A stretch of 64,000 nt of DNA, taken from contig NZ_JBEXDG010000039.1 of NCBI RefSeq assembly GCF_040605635.1, positions 34,868 to 98,867 of the forward strand. Direction: 5' to 3'. Below, piece after piece: positions 1-23,100 of the stretch. Every line of letters begins with the position of its first letter. Position 1 is the stretch's first letter. A model generated the notes under the pieces. That model had not been told where the DNA came from, ran no database searches, and saw nothing but the letters and a program-made list of their open reading frames with translations. A program made the position numbers and the translations under genes. This DNA comes from Dactylosporangium sp040605635. Lineage in GTDB: Bacteria > Actinomycetota > Actinomycetes > Mycobacteriales > Micromonosporaceae.

Positions 1-1
1 C

Positions 2-748
2 CTGGCCCGCCTCGGCGGGTTCCTGCGCAAGCTCGGCACCGACGTCACGCCGAAGCAGCTGCTGACCGGCGACGGCGCGTCCCGCCGGGTGGTGTTCATC
101 CCGCGCGAGTTCCAGTTCCGCGGCGAGACGTTCGACGACACGTACCACTTCGTCGGGCCCTGCCTGTTCGAGCGCAGGTTTCTCGGCACGTGGGACCGCG
201 CCGACGACCGGCGGCCGCTGATCCTGGTCACCCTCGGCACGATCTACAACCAGAACCCGCAGTTCTTCCGCACCTGCATGGACGCCTGCGCCGACCTCGG
301 CGGGCACGTCGTCATCGCCGTCGGCGACGGTGTCGACCTCGACGCGCTCGGCACCCCGCCGGCCAATGTGGAGCTGCGGCGGTTCGTCGCGCAGCTGCAC
401 GTGCTGGAGCACGCCGACCTGTTCATCACGCACGCCGGGATGGGCAGCACCATGGAGGCGCTGTTCCACGGCGTGCCGATGCTGGCCGTGCCGCAGATGG
501 CGGAGGAGCAGGCGAACGCCGACCGGATCGCCGAGGTCGGCGCCGGGCGGGTCGTCGCCACAGAGGGTCTCACCACGCAGTCCCTGCGGGCCGAGATCGA
601 GCGGATGCTCGCCGACACGGCGATCCGGCAGCGGGCACTGGAGCTGCGCGACGCGACCCGCGCCGCCGGCGGTGCCGTCGCGGCGGCCGACTGCGTCGAG
701 GACTCGCTGCACGCCGCCGGACATCTTGAGGAGAGTGCCACACCATGA
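2..748 (+). CDS. MGT-family glycosyltransferase, 5' end outside window (partial)
   Basis: The reading frame is open from base 2, upstream of the first in-window start candidate, so the N-terminal acceptor domain is missing and 248 residues remain. The visible part is the C-terminal nucleotide-sugar-binding half of a GT-B enzyme. It contains an LVTLGT strand and the conserved THAGMGSTMEAL...GVPM donor-binding block seen in OleD/OleI-type macrolide glycosyltransferases. The expected role is transfer of a sugar from an NDP-sugar to the macrolide in the cytosol, either in biosynthesis or as self-protection. The stop overlaps the next start (ATGA at 745-748), so it is translationally coupled to the FkbM methyltransferase. 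A second, full-length MGT relative lies at 61901-63076. Family is certain; acceptor and donor are not readable. Confidence 0.9.
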   Translation: MARLGGFLRKLGTDVTPKQLLTGDGASRRVVFIPREFQFRGETFDDTYHFVGPCLFERRFLGTWDRADDRRPLILVTLGTIYNQNPQFFRTCMDACADLGGHVVIAVGDGVDLDALGTPPANVELRRFVAQLHVLEHADLFITHAGMGSTMEALFHGVPMLAVPQMAEEQANADRIAEVGAGRVVATEGLTTQSLRAEIERMLADTAIRQRALELRDATRAAGGAVAAADCVEDSLHAAGHLEESATP

Positions 749-1533
749 CCGCAGCCCAGCATGAGCCGCAGCGCGTCGAGCTGCCGGACGGCCGTCTCGT
801 CGCCGTCACCAACCCGCAGGACGTCCTGGTCTGGCCCAGCCTGAGCGAGGACTCGCCGTACGCCGACGGCATCGCCGACCTCGGTGACGGTGACGTCGTC
901 ATCGACGTCGGCGCGCACATCGGGCTCACCGCCCTGTACTTCACCGACAAGGTCCCTGGCGTGCGGGTCCTGGCGTTCGAGCCGGCCCGCCGCACGAACG
1001 CGTGCGTCGCCGACAACGCGGCCCGGCTGATGCCCGGCGTGCGCGTCTTCGACGTCGCGCTCGGCGCGGAGCCCGGCACCGCCGAGCTCACGTTCCTGCC
1101 CAACCACACGATGATGGCGACGATCGTCAGCGACGACGCCGACGACGAGCGCAACATGACCGCGGTGCTGAGCAACTTCGGCGTCGACGACGACACCCGC
1201 GAGCAGTTCTGGCGCGACTTCCGCGACGGCGCCGAGCGGTACCCGGTCCAGGTCCGCACCCTCGCCGACATCCTGGACGACGAGGGCATCACCGAGGTCG
1301 GCCTGCTCAAGATCGACGTCGAGCGCGGCGAGCTGCCGGTCCTGCGGGGCCTGCGCGCCGAGCAGTGGCCCGGGGTCCGCCGGGTCGTCGCCGAGGTCCA
1401 CGCCGTCGACGGCAACCTCGACGCCGTCGTCGAGCTGCTGCACCGGCAGGGCTACAGCACGAAGGTCTTCCAGGAGGACGTCTTCGTCGGCGGCAGCGTC
1501 CACATCGTCTCCGCCGTCCGGCCCGGCACCTGA
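745..1533 (+). CDS. FkbM-family SAM-dependent methyltransferase
   Basis: A 262-aa protein starting at the ATG inside the ATGA overlap. It has the class I SAM-binding signature DVGAHIG (about residues 54-60), an acidic strand end (AFEP) that should bind the SAM ribose, and the FkbM-type LLKIDVERGE segment near residue 190. FkbM-family enzymes are usually O-methyltransferases, originally known for a 31-O-methylation in FK506. Between a glycosyltransferase and a sugar ketoreductase, the likely target is a hydroxyl of a deoxysugar, or of the macrolide. Its stop overlaps the next start (TGATG, 1531-1535). Family call is firm; substrate is inferred from context only. Confidence 0.88.
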   Translation: MTAAQHEPQRVELPDGRLVAVTNPQDVLVWPSLSEDSPYADGIADLGDGDVVIDVGAHIGLTALYFTDKVPGVRVLAFEPARRTNACVADNAARLMPGVRVFDVALGAEPGTAELTFLPNHTMMATIVSDDADDERNMTAVLSNFGVDDDTREQFWRDFRDGAERYPVQVRTLADILDDEGITEVGLLKIDVERGELPVLRGLRAEQWPGVRRVVAEVHAVDGNLDAVVELLHRQGYSTKVFQEDVFVGGSVHIVSAVRPGT

Positions 1534-2528
1534 TGGCGTCGCGGACGGTGCGCTTCGGCGTCCTCGGCTGCTCCTCCGTCGCCCGGCGGCGCAGCATCCC
1601 CGCCCTGGTCTCGCACCCGGGGGCGACGCTCACCGCGGTCGCCAGCCGCGACCCGGAGAAGGCCAAGGCGTTCGCCGCCGAGTTCGGCTGCGCCGCCACC
1701 GGCTACGACGAGCTGCTCGCCCGCGACGACGTCGACGCCGTCTACGTGCCGCTGCCCACCGCGCTGCACGTGCCGTGGGGACTGAAGGTCCTCGCCGCCG
1801 GCAAGCACCTGCTGCTGGAGAAGCCGTCGGCGACGTCCGCGGCCGGCACCCGCGAGCTCGTGCGCGCCGCCACCGAACGGGACCTGCTGCTGCGGGAGAA
1901 CTTCACGTTCCTGCACCACCCCCAGCACGCCACGGTCGCGCGGCTGCTCGCCGAGGGCCGCCTGGGGCAGCTGCGGTCCTTCAGCGGCTCCTTCTGTTTC
2001 CCGCCGCTGCCGGCCACCGACATCCGCTACGACGCGGCGCTGGGCGGCGGCAGCCTCCTGGACGCCGGTGTCTACCCGATCCGCGCCGCGCAACTGCTCC
2101 TCGGCGACGACCTGACCGTCGTCGGCGGCAGCCTGCGCGTCGACGGCCGCACCGGCGTCGACGTGGCCGGGCACGCGCTGCTCGTGTCCGCCGCCGGGGT
2201 CCTCGCCGACGTCAAGTTCGGCTTCGAGCACACCTACGGCGCCTCGTACTCGCTGTGGGGCAGCACCGCCCGGCTGATCCTGGACAAGGCGTTCACGCCG
2301 GCCGCGACGTGGCAGCCGGTGCTGCGCGTCGACGAGCAGGACCACAGCGAGGAGTTCACCCTGCCCGCCGGGCACCAGTTCCTCGGTGCGGTCGCCTCGT
2401 TCACCGACGCGGTGCTCGCCGGCCGCACCGCCGGCCACGCGGACGAGGTCGCCGGGTTGCGCTCCATGGTGCGCACCATGGAGCTGGTCGAGGACGTCGT
2501 CCGCGTCGCGACCCGGGTCCCGGCCTAG
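1533..2528 (+). CDS. NDP-sugar 3-ketoreductase-like oxidoreductase (Gfo/Idh/MocA family)
   Basis: A 331-aa protein. The start is the ATG at 1533 overlapping the upstream TGA. The N-terminal Rossmann fold is seen as FGVLGCSSVA (about residues 8-17). The family's EKP lysine is at K97, and GGGSLLDAGVYP supplies D178 and Y181 at the usual catalytic position. Members such as OleW, SpnN and LanT reduce the 3-keto group of NDP-4-keto-2,6-dideoxyhexoses with NADPH after 2,3-dehydratase action. That role fits here, and implies that at least one appended sugar is a 2-deoxysugar. The matching 2,3-dehydratase and 4,6-dehydratase are not in the window, so the remaining sugar genes must lie upstream or elsewhere. 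Confidence 0.85.
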   Translation: MASRTVRFGVLGCSSVARRRSIPALVSHPGATLTAVASRDPEKAKAFAAEFGCAATGYDELLARDDVDAVYVPLPTALHVPWGLKVLAAGKHLLLEKPSATSAAGTRELVRAATERDLLLRENFTFLHHPQHATVARLLAEGRLGQLRSFSGSFCFPPLPATDIRYDAALGGGSLLDAGVYPIRAAQLLLGDDLTVVGGSLRVDGRTGVDVAGHALLVSAAGVLADVKFGFEHTYGASYSLWGSTARLILDKAFTPAATWQPVLRVDEQDHSEEFTLPAGHQFLGAVASFTDAVLAGRTAGHADEVAGLRSMVRTMELVEDVVRVATRVPA

Positions 2529-2688
2529 AGGTTCTGCCGCAGACCGTCCCAGGCGGGAGCCGCGGGGCGCGGAGGGCTTAAGGGTTCTCCTAGAGATCGT
2601 CCTCGGCGGCGCTGTGGGCAGTGGCGGCGCACCATACTTCGTCTCAGAAGTCGAAGCCGCCGCACACATGCGGCGCGGACGCGCCACA

Positions 2689-2733
2689 GCGGCGGGCGGG
2701 ACGGCGACTGGTGCGTCGTCCGCCGCCCGCCGC
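2689..2733 (+). promoter_or_regulatory. GC-rich inverted repeat in NRPS leader
   Basis: GCGGCGGGCGG at 2689-2699 is perfectly complementary to CCGCCCGCCGC at 2723-2733, an 11-bp stem with a 23-nt loop. It ends 9 nt before the Shine-Dalgarno of the NRPS gene, so in an mRNA leader it could affect translation or act as an attenuator. GC-rich DNA forms such repeats by chance fairly often; function is unproven. Confidence 0.35.
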
Positions 2734-2742
2734 CGGCGCGGC

Positions 2743-2752
2743 GAGAGGGAGG
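2743..2752 (+). promoter_or_regulatory. Ribosome binding site that fixes a TTG start for the NRPS
   Basis: GAGAGGGAGG lies 5 nt upstream of the TTG at 2758. The reading frame stays open into the previous gene, and the segment before 2758 translates into Arg/Ala-rich text without domain features. This site is the best evidence for the start. The alternative ATG at 2668 has no comparable site. Confidence 0.65.
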
Positions 2753-2757
2753 CCGAC

Positions 2758-5700
2758 TTGCCGTCCACCGATCAGCGCCAGAGCTCCACGTTCCGCCGGG
2801 CGGTCTCGCCCGTCGAATGGTGGATCGCCGCGCATCCGCGCGGTGCCGTGCCGGTGCTGCAGGTCGCCGTCGAGGGCACCGGTGCGCTCGACCCCGACCG
2901 GCTCGCCGAGGCGGTCACCGCCGCGTCGGACGCGTGCCCCGGCACCCGGCTCGCCCGCAAGGGCCGGGCGTGGGTCGACACCGGACGGCCGCCCGCGGTC
3001 CGGCACGCGGAGGTCGCCGGCGACGTGCCCGTACATCGGCTGCCGGAGCTGCAGGAGCCACTGCTGCACCGCGGCGGGCCGACGTGCGAGGTCCTCTACG
3101 TCGGCGGTCCCGATCCGGCGGTCGTGTTCCGCGCCTCCCACGCCGTGATGGACGCCGGCGGGGTGCTGCTGTGGGCGGCCGACGTGTTCCGCGCCCTGCG
3201 CGGCGAGCCGCTCACCGGCGCCACCGACACCGTCACCGAGGTCGACCTGCTGCCGCCGCTGACGCACAAGCCGACCCCGCCGGGCCTGCGGTATCCGGCG
3301 CTGCTCGGCGAGCGGACACCCGGCACGCCGCGGCGGACCCTGTGGCTTCGCCGCAGCGTCGACGGCTACCACGCGGGCCTCATCGCCCGGCTCGCCACCG
3401 CGATCGCACCGCTGTGCGGCGACGGCGACGCCCAGTTCGCGGTGCCGGTCAACCTGCGCCGCTACGCCCCGCAGACCCGCTCCACCGCCAGCCTCTCGCA
3501 CAGCCTGCCCTTCACCGTGCCCGCCGGGCAGGACTGGGAGGCGACCCACGAGCGGCTGCTGACGATGCTCGCCGAGGAACGCGACGCGCAGGCCCGCCTC
3601 GACCCGGCCGTGCTGAAGATCCCGCAGCCGGTCCTGCGGTTCATCAACGGCGCCCTGGACAGCAAGGCCGCCAAGCAGAACCTGTACCCGTCGCACGCGT
3701 CCCTGGCGCACCTCGGCCGGGTCGACGTCGAGGACTTCAGCACCGCCGGGTTCGCCGCGACCGCCCTGTACTCGCTGTCCAGCAGCCCGGCCGGCGGGCC
3801 CGTCGAGCTCGACGCCGTCGAGTGCGCCGGGCACACCGAGATCACCCTGAGCTGGCACGACGGACCGGGCATTGAGGAGAAGGCGACCGCGCTGCTGGAC
3901 CGGATCGAGGAGGCGCTGTCCCCGGCGGCGCTGCGTCCCGGATCCACTGTGGACGTCACGGGGCCCGGCACCGTCCTACCGGCGTTCGCCGCGCAGTGCG
4001 CCGCCACACCCGACGCGCTCGCCGTCAGCGGCCCCGACGGCGACCTCACCTACGCGGAGCTCGACCGGCGGTCCCGGGTCGTCGCCACCGCGCTGCGGGC
4101 CCGTGGCATCGGTCGTGAGGACGTCGTCGGCGTGCTCGCCGACCGCACCGCCGCCGCCGTCGCCGCCATCTGGGGTGTCGTGCGGGCCGGCGCCGCGTAT
4201 CTGCCGCTGGACGTGCAGCACCCCGACGCCCGCCTGGCCGGGATCCTCGCCGACGCGCAGGCCCCGGTCTGCCTCGTGCAGCGCCCGCACGACACGCGCG
4301 CCGTCGTCCCCGACGGCTGCGCCACCCTGCTGCTCGACGAGCTGACCGGCGAGCCGCCCGTCGACTGGACCGAGCCCGCCACGTCGCCCGGCGACCTGAT
4401 CTACGTCATCTACACCTCCGGCTCGACCGGCCGGCCCAAGGGCGTGGAGATCGAGCACCGCTCCCTCGCCAACTACGCCGCGTGGGCCACGCCCTACCTC
4501 GGCGTCGACGCGTCCACCCGGATGCCGCTGCTGACCTCGTTTGCGTTCGACGTCTCGTGTACGACGCTGTTCCTGCCGCTCCTCGTGGGTGGCACGGTCC
4601 TGCTGCCCCGCGGCGACCTCAACCACGCGACGCTGCGCACGCTGCTCACCGACGACGCGCCGACGGTGCTGACGATGACGCCGTCGCTGCTGGAGCTGAT
4701 CTGCGAGCTCGACGTGCGCCCGGACACCGTGCGGGTCGTCGCCGCCGCGGGGGAGGTGCTGCGCACCGGCGTCGCCGTGCAGGCACTCGACATGTTCGGC
4801 CCCGAATGCCGGGTGATGAACCTGTACGGCCCCACCGAGGCCACCATCGAGTGCCTCGCGCACACGTTCGACCCCGCCACCGACAAGGCCGCCGGGGTGC
4901 CGATCGGCGTGCCGCCGGCCGGCTGCACCGCCCACGTCCTGGACGCGCAGCACCGGTTCGTCGCGCCCGGCGAGGCCGGTGAGCTGCACATCGGCGGTGT
5001 CCAGCTGGCCCGTGGCTACCGGGGCCGGCCGGACCTGACCCGGAACCGGTTCGTGCGCCTCGCCGACGGTACCCGCGTCTACCGCACCGGCGACATCGTC
5101 CGCGTCATCGACGCCGGGGTGGTCGAGTTCCTCACCCGCGCCGACGACCAGGTGAAGGTGCTGGGCAACCGGATCGAGCCGGCCGAGATCGCGCAGGCCC
5201 TGGAGGACCACCCGACGGTCAGCCGGGCCGCGGTCCTCGCCCGTAGCCGGCCCGGCGGCGAGCACAAGCTGCTGTGCGCCTACGTCGTGGGCGACGCGCC
5301 CGACCCCGCGCAGCTGCAGGCGTTCGTGGCCGAACGGCTGCCCAGGTACATGGTGCCGGCCACCGTGACCGTCGTGGCCGAGCTGCCTCGTACCGTCAAC
5401 GGCAAGATCGACGTGAAGGCGCTGCCGGACCCGTTCGCGGGTGTCGACGAGCCCGCCGCCGATCATTCCGGCAGGGACGAGATCACCCGCGCCGTCGCCG
5501 GGATCTGGTCCGCGACCCTGGGCGTCGACCCCGACCGCCTCGCCGACGACACCGACTTCCACCAGCTCGGCGGCGACTCGCTGCTGATGCTGTCGATGGT
5601 CGGCGCCGTCTGCCGCGACGTCGTCGGCGCCGCCGCCGAGCCGCTGTTCATGGCCCGCCTCGGTGAGATCGTGCGGGAGCCGACGATCGCCCGGGTCGCC

Positions 5701-5781
5701 GCCGTCGCCCGCGACGCCGCTTCGGCTTCGATCGCGCCGATCCCCACGCAGGCGAAGCCGGTCGAGACCGTCAGCGCCTGA
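2758..5781 (+). CDS. Free-standing NRPS: condensation-like, adenylation, peptidyl carrier (C-A-PCP)
   Basis: About 1007 aa from the TTG start. Residues 1-390 form a condensation-superfamily domain. Its HHxxxDG motif reads SHAVMDA, keeping the catalytic second His (H128) and Asp (D132) but losing the first His and the Gly. Residues about 400-890 are an adenylation domain with core motifs YTSGSTGRPKG (from 552), NLYGPTEAT, YRTGD and NGKID (the A10 Lys). Aligning by eye to GrsA gives the pocket residues D-V-T-T-A-A-L-I-E-K, which I do not recognise. A carrier domain follows, with GGDSL and Ser941 as phosphopantetheine site. There is no thioesterase and no PKS-type C-terminal docking tail. It lies 84 bp before PKS1, suggesting it supplies an aminoacyl or aryl starter, or adds an amide late. 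Domain calls are firm; substrate and position in the pathway are open. Confidence 0.88.
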   Translation: MPSTDQRQSSTFRRAVSPVEWWIAAHPRGAVPVLQVAVEGTGALDPDRLAEAVTAASDACPGTRLARKGRAWVDTGRPPAVRHAEVAGDVPVHRLPELQEPLLHRGGPTCEVLYVGGPDPAVVFRASHAVMDAGGVLLWAADVFRALRGEPLTGATDTVTEVDLLPPLTHKPTPPGLRYPALLGERTPGTPRRTLWLRRSVDGYHAGLIARLATAIAPLCGDGDAQFAVPVNLRRYAPQTRSTASLSHSLPFTVPAGQDWEATHERLLTMLAEERDAQARLDPAVLKIPQPVLRFINGALDSKAAKQNLYPSHASLAHLGRVDVEDFSTAGFAATALYSLSSSPAGGPVELDAVECAGHTEITLSWHDGPGIEEKATALLDRIEEALSPAALRPGSTVDVTGPGTVLPAFAAQCAATPDALAVSGPDGDLTYAELDRRSRVVATALRARGIGREDVVGVLADRTAAAVAAIWGVVRAGAAYLPLDVQHPDARLAGILADAQAPVCLVQRPHDTRAVVPDGCATLLLDELTGEPPVDWTEPATSPGDLIYVIYTSGSTGRPKGVEIEHRSLANYAAWATPYLGVDASTRMPLLTSFAFDVSCTTLFLPLLVGGTVLLPRGDLNHATLRTLLTDDAPTVLTMTPSLLELICELDVRPDTVRVVAAAGEVLRTGVAVQALDMFGPECRVMNLYGPTEATIECLAHTFDPATDKAAGVPIGVPPAGCTAHVLDAQHRFVAPGEAGELHIGGVQLARGYRGRPDLTRNRFVRLADGTRVYRTGDIVRVIDAGVVEFLTRADDQVKVLGNRIEPAEIAQALEDHPTVSRAAVLARSRPGGEHKLLCAYVVGDAPDPAQLQAFVAERLPRYMVPATVTVVAELPRTVNGKIDVKALPDPFAGVDEPAADHSGRDEITRAVAGIWSATLGVDPDRLADDTDFHQLGGDSLLMLSMVGAVCRDVVGAAAEPLFMARLGEIVREPTIARVAAVARDAASASIAPIPTQAKPVETVSA

Positions 5782-5850
5782 GGCCCGACCGCAGGGACCG
5801 ACCGACCACCCACCGTGCGTCCCGGCCGCCGGGCACCCGCACGCTGTCAC

Positions 5851-5856
5851 GAGGAG
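5851..5856 (+). promoter_or_regulatory. Ribosome binding site selecting the PKS1 start
   Basis: GAGGAG lies 9 nt upstream of ATG 5866. The frame also contains a GTG at 5815, but the ATG start yields the conserved M(A/N)(N)EDKLRxYL docking helix found at the N-termini of PKS2 and PKS3. Confidence 0.7.
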
Positions 5857-5865
5857 CCGAGCGAG

Positions 5866-20079
<14,214 letters not shown>

Positions 20080-20112
20080 CGCCGCCCTCCCGTTCCCAGA
20101 AAGGCCCGATCG

Positions 20113-23100
20113 ATGAACGAAGACAAGCTGCGCGAGTACCTCAGGCGCGTGACGGTCGATCTGCACCGGACCCGGGAGCGGCTCAAGGACGTCGAGGAAC
20201 AGCAGCAGGAGCCGATCGCGATCGTCGCGATGAGCTGCCGGTACCCGGGCGGCGTCCAGACCCCCGAGGACCTGTGGCAGCTCGTCGCCGATGGCCGCGA
20301 CGCGATCGGGCCGTTCCCCGGCAACCGGGGCTGGGACCTCGACAACCTGTTCCATCCAGACCCGGACCACCGCGGCACGTCGTACGGCAGCGAAGGAGGC
20401 TTCCTCTACGACGCGGACCGCTTCGACCCGGCCCCGTTCGGCGTCTCACCCCGCGAGGCGCTCGGCATGGACCCGCAGCAGCGGCTGCTGCTGGAGACCG
20501 CGTGGGAGGCGTTCGAACGCGCCGGCCTCGACGCGGGCACGCTGCGCGGCAGCCGCACCGGCGTCTTCGTCGGCGTCATGTACAACGACTACGGCGCCCG
20601 GCTCCGCGAGATCCCCGAGGGCATGGAGGGCTACGTCGGCAACGGCAGCTCGCCGAGCATCGCGTCCGGCCGCATCGCCTACACGTTCGGCCTCGAAGGA
20701 CCCGCGGTCACCGTCGACACCGCCTGCTCGTCGTCGCTCGTCGCGCTGCACCTCGCGGCGACGGCGCTGCGCCGCGGCGAGTGCAGCCTCGCCCTCGCCG
20801 GCGGCGTCACCGTCATGTCGACCCCGAACACGTTCATCGGCTTCAGCCGGCAGCGCGGCCTGTCCGTCGACGGCCGCTGCAAGTCGTTCTCCGACGACGC
20901 CAACGGCACCGGCTGGGGCGAGGGCGCCGGGCTGCTGCTCGTCGAGCGGCTCTCCGACGCCCGCCGCAACGGCCACCGCGTCCTGGGCCTGCTGCGCGGC
21001 TCCGCCGTCAACCAGGACGGCGCGTCCAGCGGTCTGACGGCCCCGAACGGTCCGGCGCAGCAGCGGGTCATCCGGGCGGCGCTCGCCTCCGCGGACCTCG
21101 CGCCGTCCGATGTGGACGTCGTCGAGGCGCACGGCACCGGGACGACGCTCGGTGACCCGATCGAGGCGCAGGCGCTGATCAGCGCGTACGGCCGGGACCG
21201 GGAGACGCCGCTGTGGCTCGGGTCGGTGAAGTCGAACCTCGGCCACACCCAGGCCGCGTCCGGCGTCGCCGGGGTCATCAAGATGGTCCTCGCCATGCAG
21301 CACGGGCAGCTGCCGCGGACCCTGCACGTCACCGAACCGTCGACGCACGTCGACTGGAGCGACGGCACCGTCCGCCTGCTCACGTCGGCGCAGCCGTGGC
21401 CGGCCGTCGAGCGCCCGCGCCGGGCCGGGGTGTCGTCGTTCGGGGTGTCCGGCACCAACGCCCACGTCATCATCGAACAGGCCCCGCTACCCGACCCGTC
21501 CTCCGCCGACGCGCCCGCGTCTGTGTCGTCGCCGCCGGTCGTGCCGTGGCTGCTGTCCGGGCGCACCCCGGCGACCGTGCCCGCGCAGGCCCGCCACCTC
21601 GCCGCCGCCCTCGACGCCGCGCCGGACCTCGACCCGGCCGACGTCGCGTTCACGCTCGCGACGGCACGCACCACGACCGAGCATCGCGCCGTCGTCCTCG
21701 GCACCGACCGGTCCTCGTTGCGGACGGCCCTCACCGCGGACGACGTCGTCCGCGGTGTCGTGACGCCAGGCCGGTCCGCGATGCTGTTCACCGGTCAGGG
21801 CGCCCAGTGGTCCGGCATGGGACGCGGTCTTTACGCATCCTTCCCGGTGTTCGCGGAAGCGTATGACGAGGTGTGCGCGCACATCGAGGGTCTGCGCGAG
21901 GTGGAGGGCGCGGAACTCGACGAGACGCGGTGGACGCAGCCGGCCCTGTTCGCGGTCGAGGTGGCGGTGTATCGCCTCCTCGAATCGTGGGGTCTCGAGC
22001 CGGACCACCTGCTCGGCCACTCCATCGGCGAGCTCGCCGCGGCCCATGTGGCCGGGGTCTGGTCCCTCGACGATGCGTGCAAGGTGGTCGAGGCCCGCGG
22101 CCGGTTGATGCAGGCGCTGCCGGCCGGCGGTGCGATGGTCGCGATCCAGGCCGCCGAGGACGACGTTCGTGCGGTGCTGGTCGACGGCGCCGAGATCGCG
22201 GCGGTCAACGGCCCGGACGCGGTCGTCGTCTCCGGCGACGAGGCCGCGGTCGAAGCGGTCGCCGCCCATTTCGAGAAGACCAAGCGGCTGCGGGTGTCGC
22301 ATGCGTTCCATTCGGCGCGGATGGACGGGATGCTCGACGCGTTCCGCGACGTCCTGCGCACGGTGACGTTCAACCCGCCGGCCATCCCGATCGCGGTCAC
22401 CTCCGCCGGCGACGTGACGGATCCGGAGTACTGGGTCCAGCAGGTCCGCGGCACGGTCCGGTTCGCCGACGCCGCCGGGTCGCTGAAGGCGAAGGGCGTG
22501 ACCAGGTTCCTGGAGGTCGGCCCCGACGGGGTGCTGTCGGCGCTGGTCGACGGGGTCCCGGCCATGCGGAAGGGCCGCGACGAGGCCCTCACCCTGATGA
22601 CCGCCGTCGCGCGGATGCACGTCACCGGCTGGTCCCCCGACTGGCGCACCGTCATCGGCGACCGCGACCTCGTCGACCTTCCCACGTACGCGTTCCGGCG
22701 GGACCGGTTCTGGCTCGACGACCCCGCCGCCCGCACCGACGCCGACGCCGTCGGGCTGCTGCCCGTCGACCACCCGCTGCTCGGCGCCGCGCTCGGCCTC
22801 GCCGACGGCGGCGGGTTCGTCTTCACCAGCCGCCTCTCCCTGCGCGACCAGCCGTGGCTGCGCGACCACGTCATCCACGGCGTCCCGCTCGTGCCCGCCA
22901 CCGCCTTCGTCGACCTCGCCGTCCGCGCCGGCGAGATGCTCGACTGCGGGCACCTCGGCGAACTCGCCGTCGAGACGCCCCTCGCCCTGCCCGACCCGGG
23001 CGCGGTGCACCTGCAGGTCACCGTCGGCGCCCCCGACGACACCGGCAGCCGCCCCGTCGCCGTGTTCTCCCGCACCGCCGGGACCGCCGGGACCGCCGGG

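Larger units (their letters stand above)
2529..2757 (+). other. Leader between the sugar genes and the NRPS
   Basis: A 229-bp gap, the longest non-coding stretch inside the biosynthetic region. It holds a weak CATACT (2633-2638) that could be a -10 element without a convincing -35, an in-frame ATG at 2668 without a good ribosome site, a GC-rich inverted repeat (2689-2733) and a strong Shine-Dalgarno just before the TTG at 2758. The most likely place for a promoter driving the NRPS-PKS operon, but no consensus promoter stands out. Confidence 0.45.

Noticed and set aside
5815..5865. GTG at 5815 as start of PKS1
   Set aside because: The ATG at 5866 has a ribosome site and gives the docking helix shared with PKS2 and PKS3; the extra residues are Arg/Pro-rich.
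5782..5865. Terminator or promoter between NRPS and PKS1
   Set aside because: Only a short CCCGG/CCGGG stem is visible in 84 bp; no -10/-35 pair. Cotranscription is the simpler reading.
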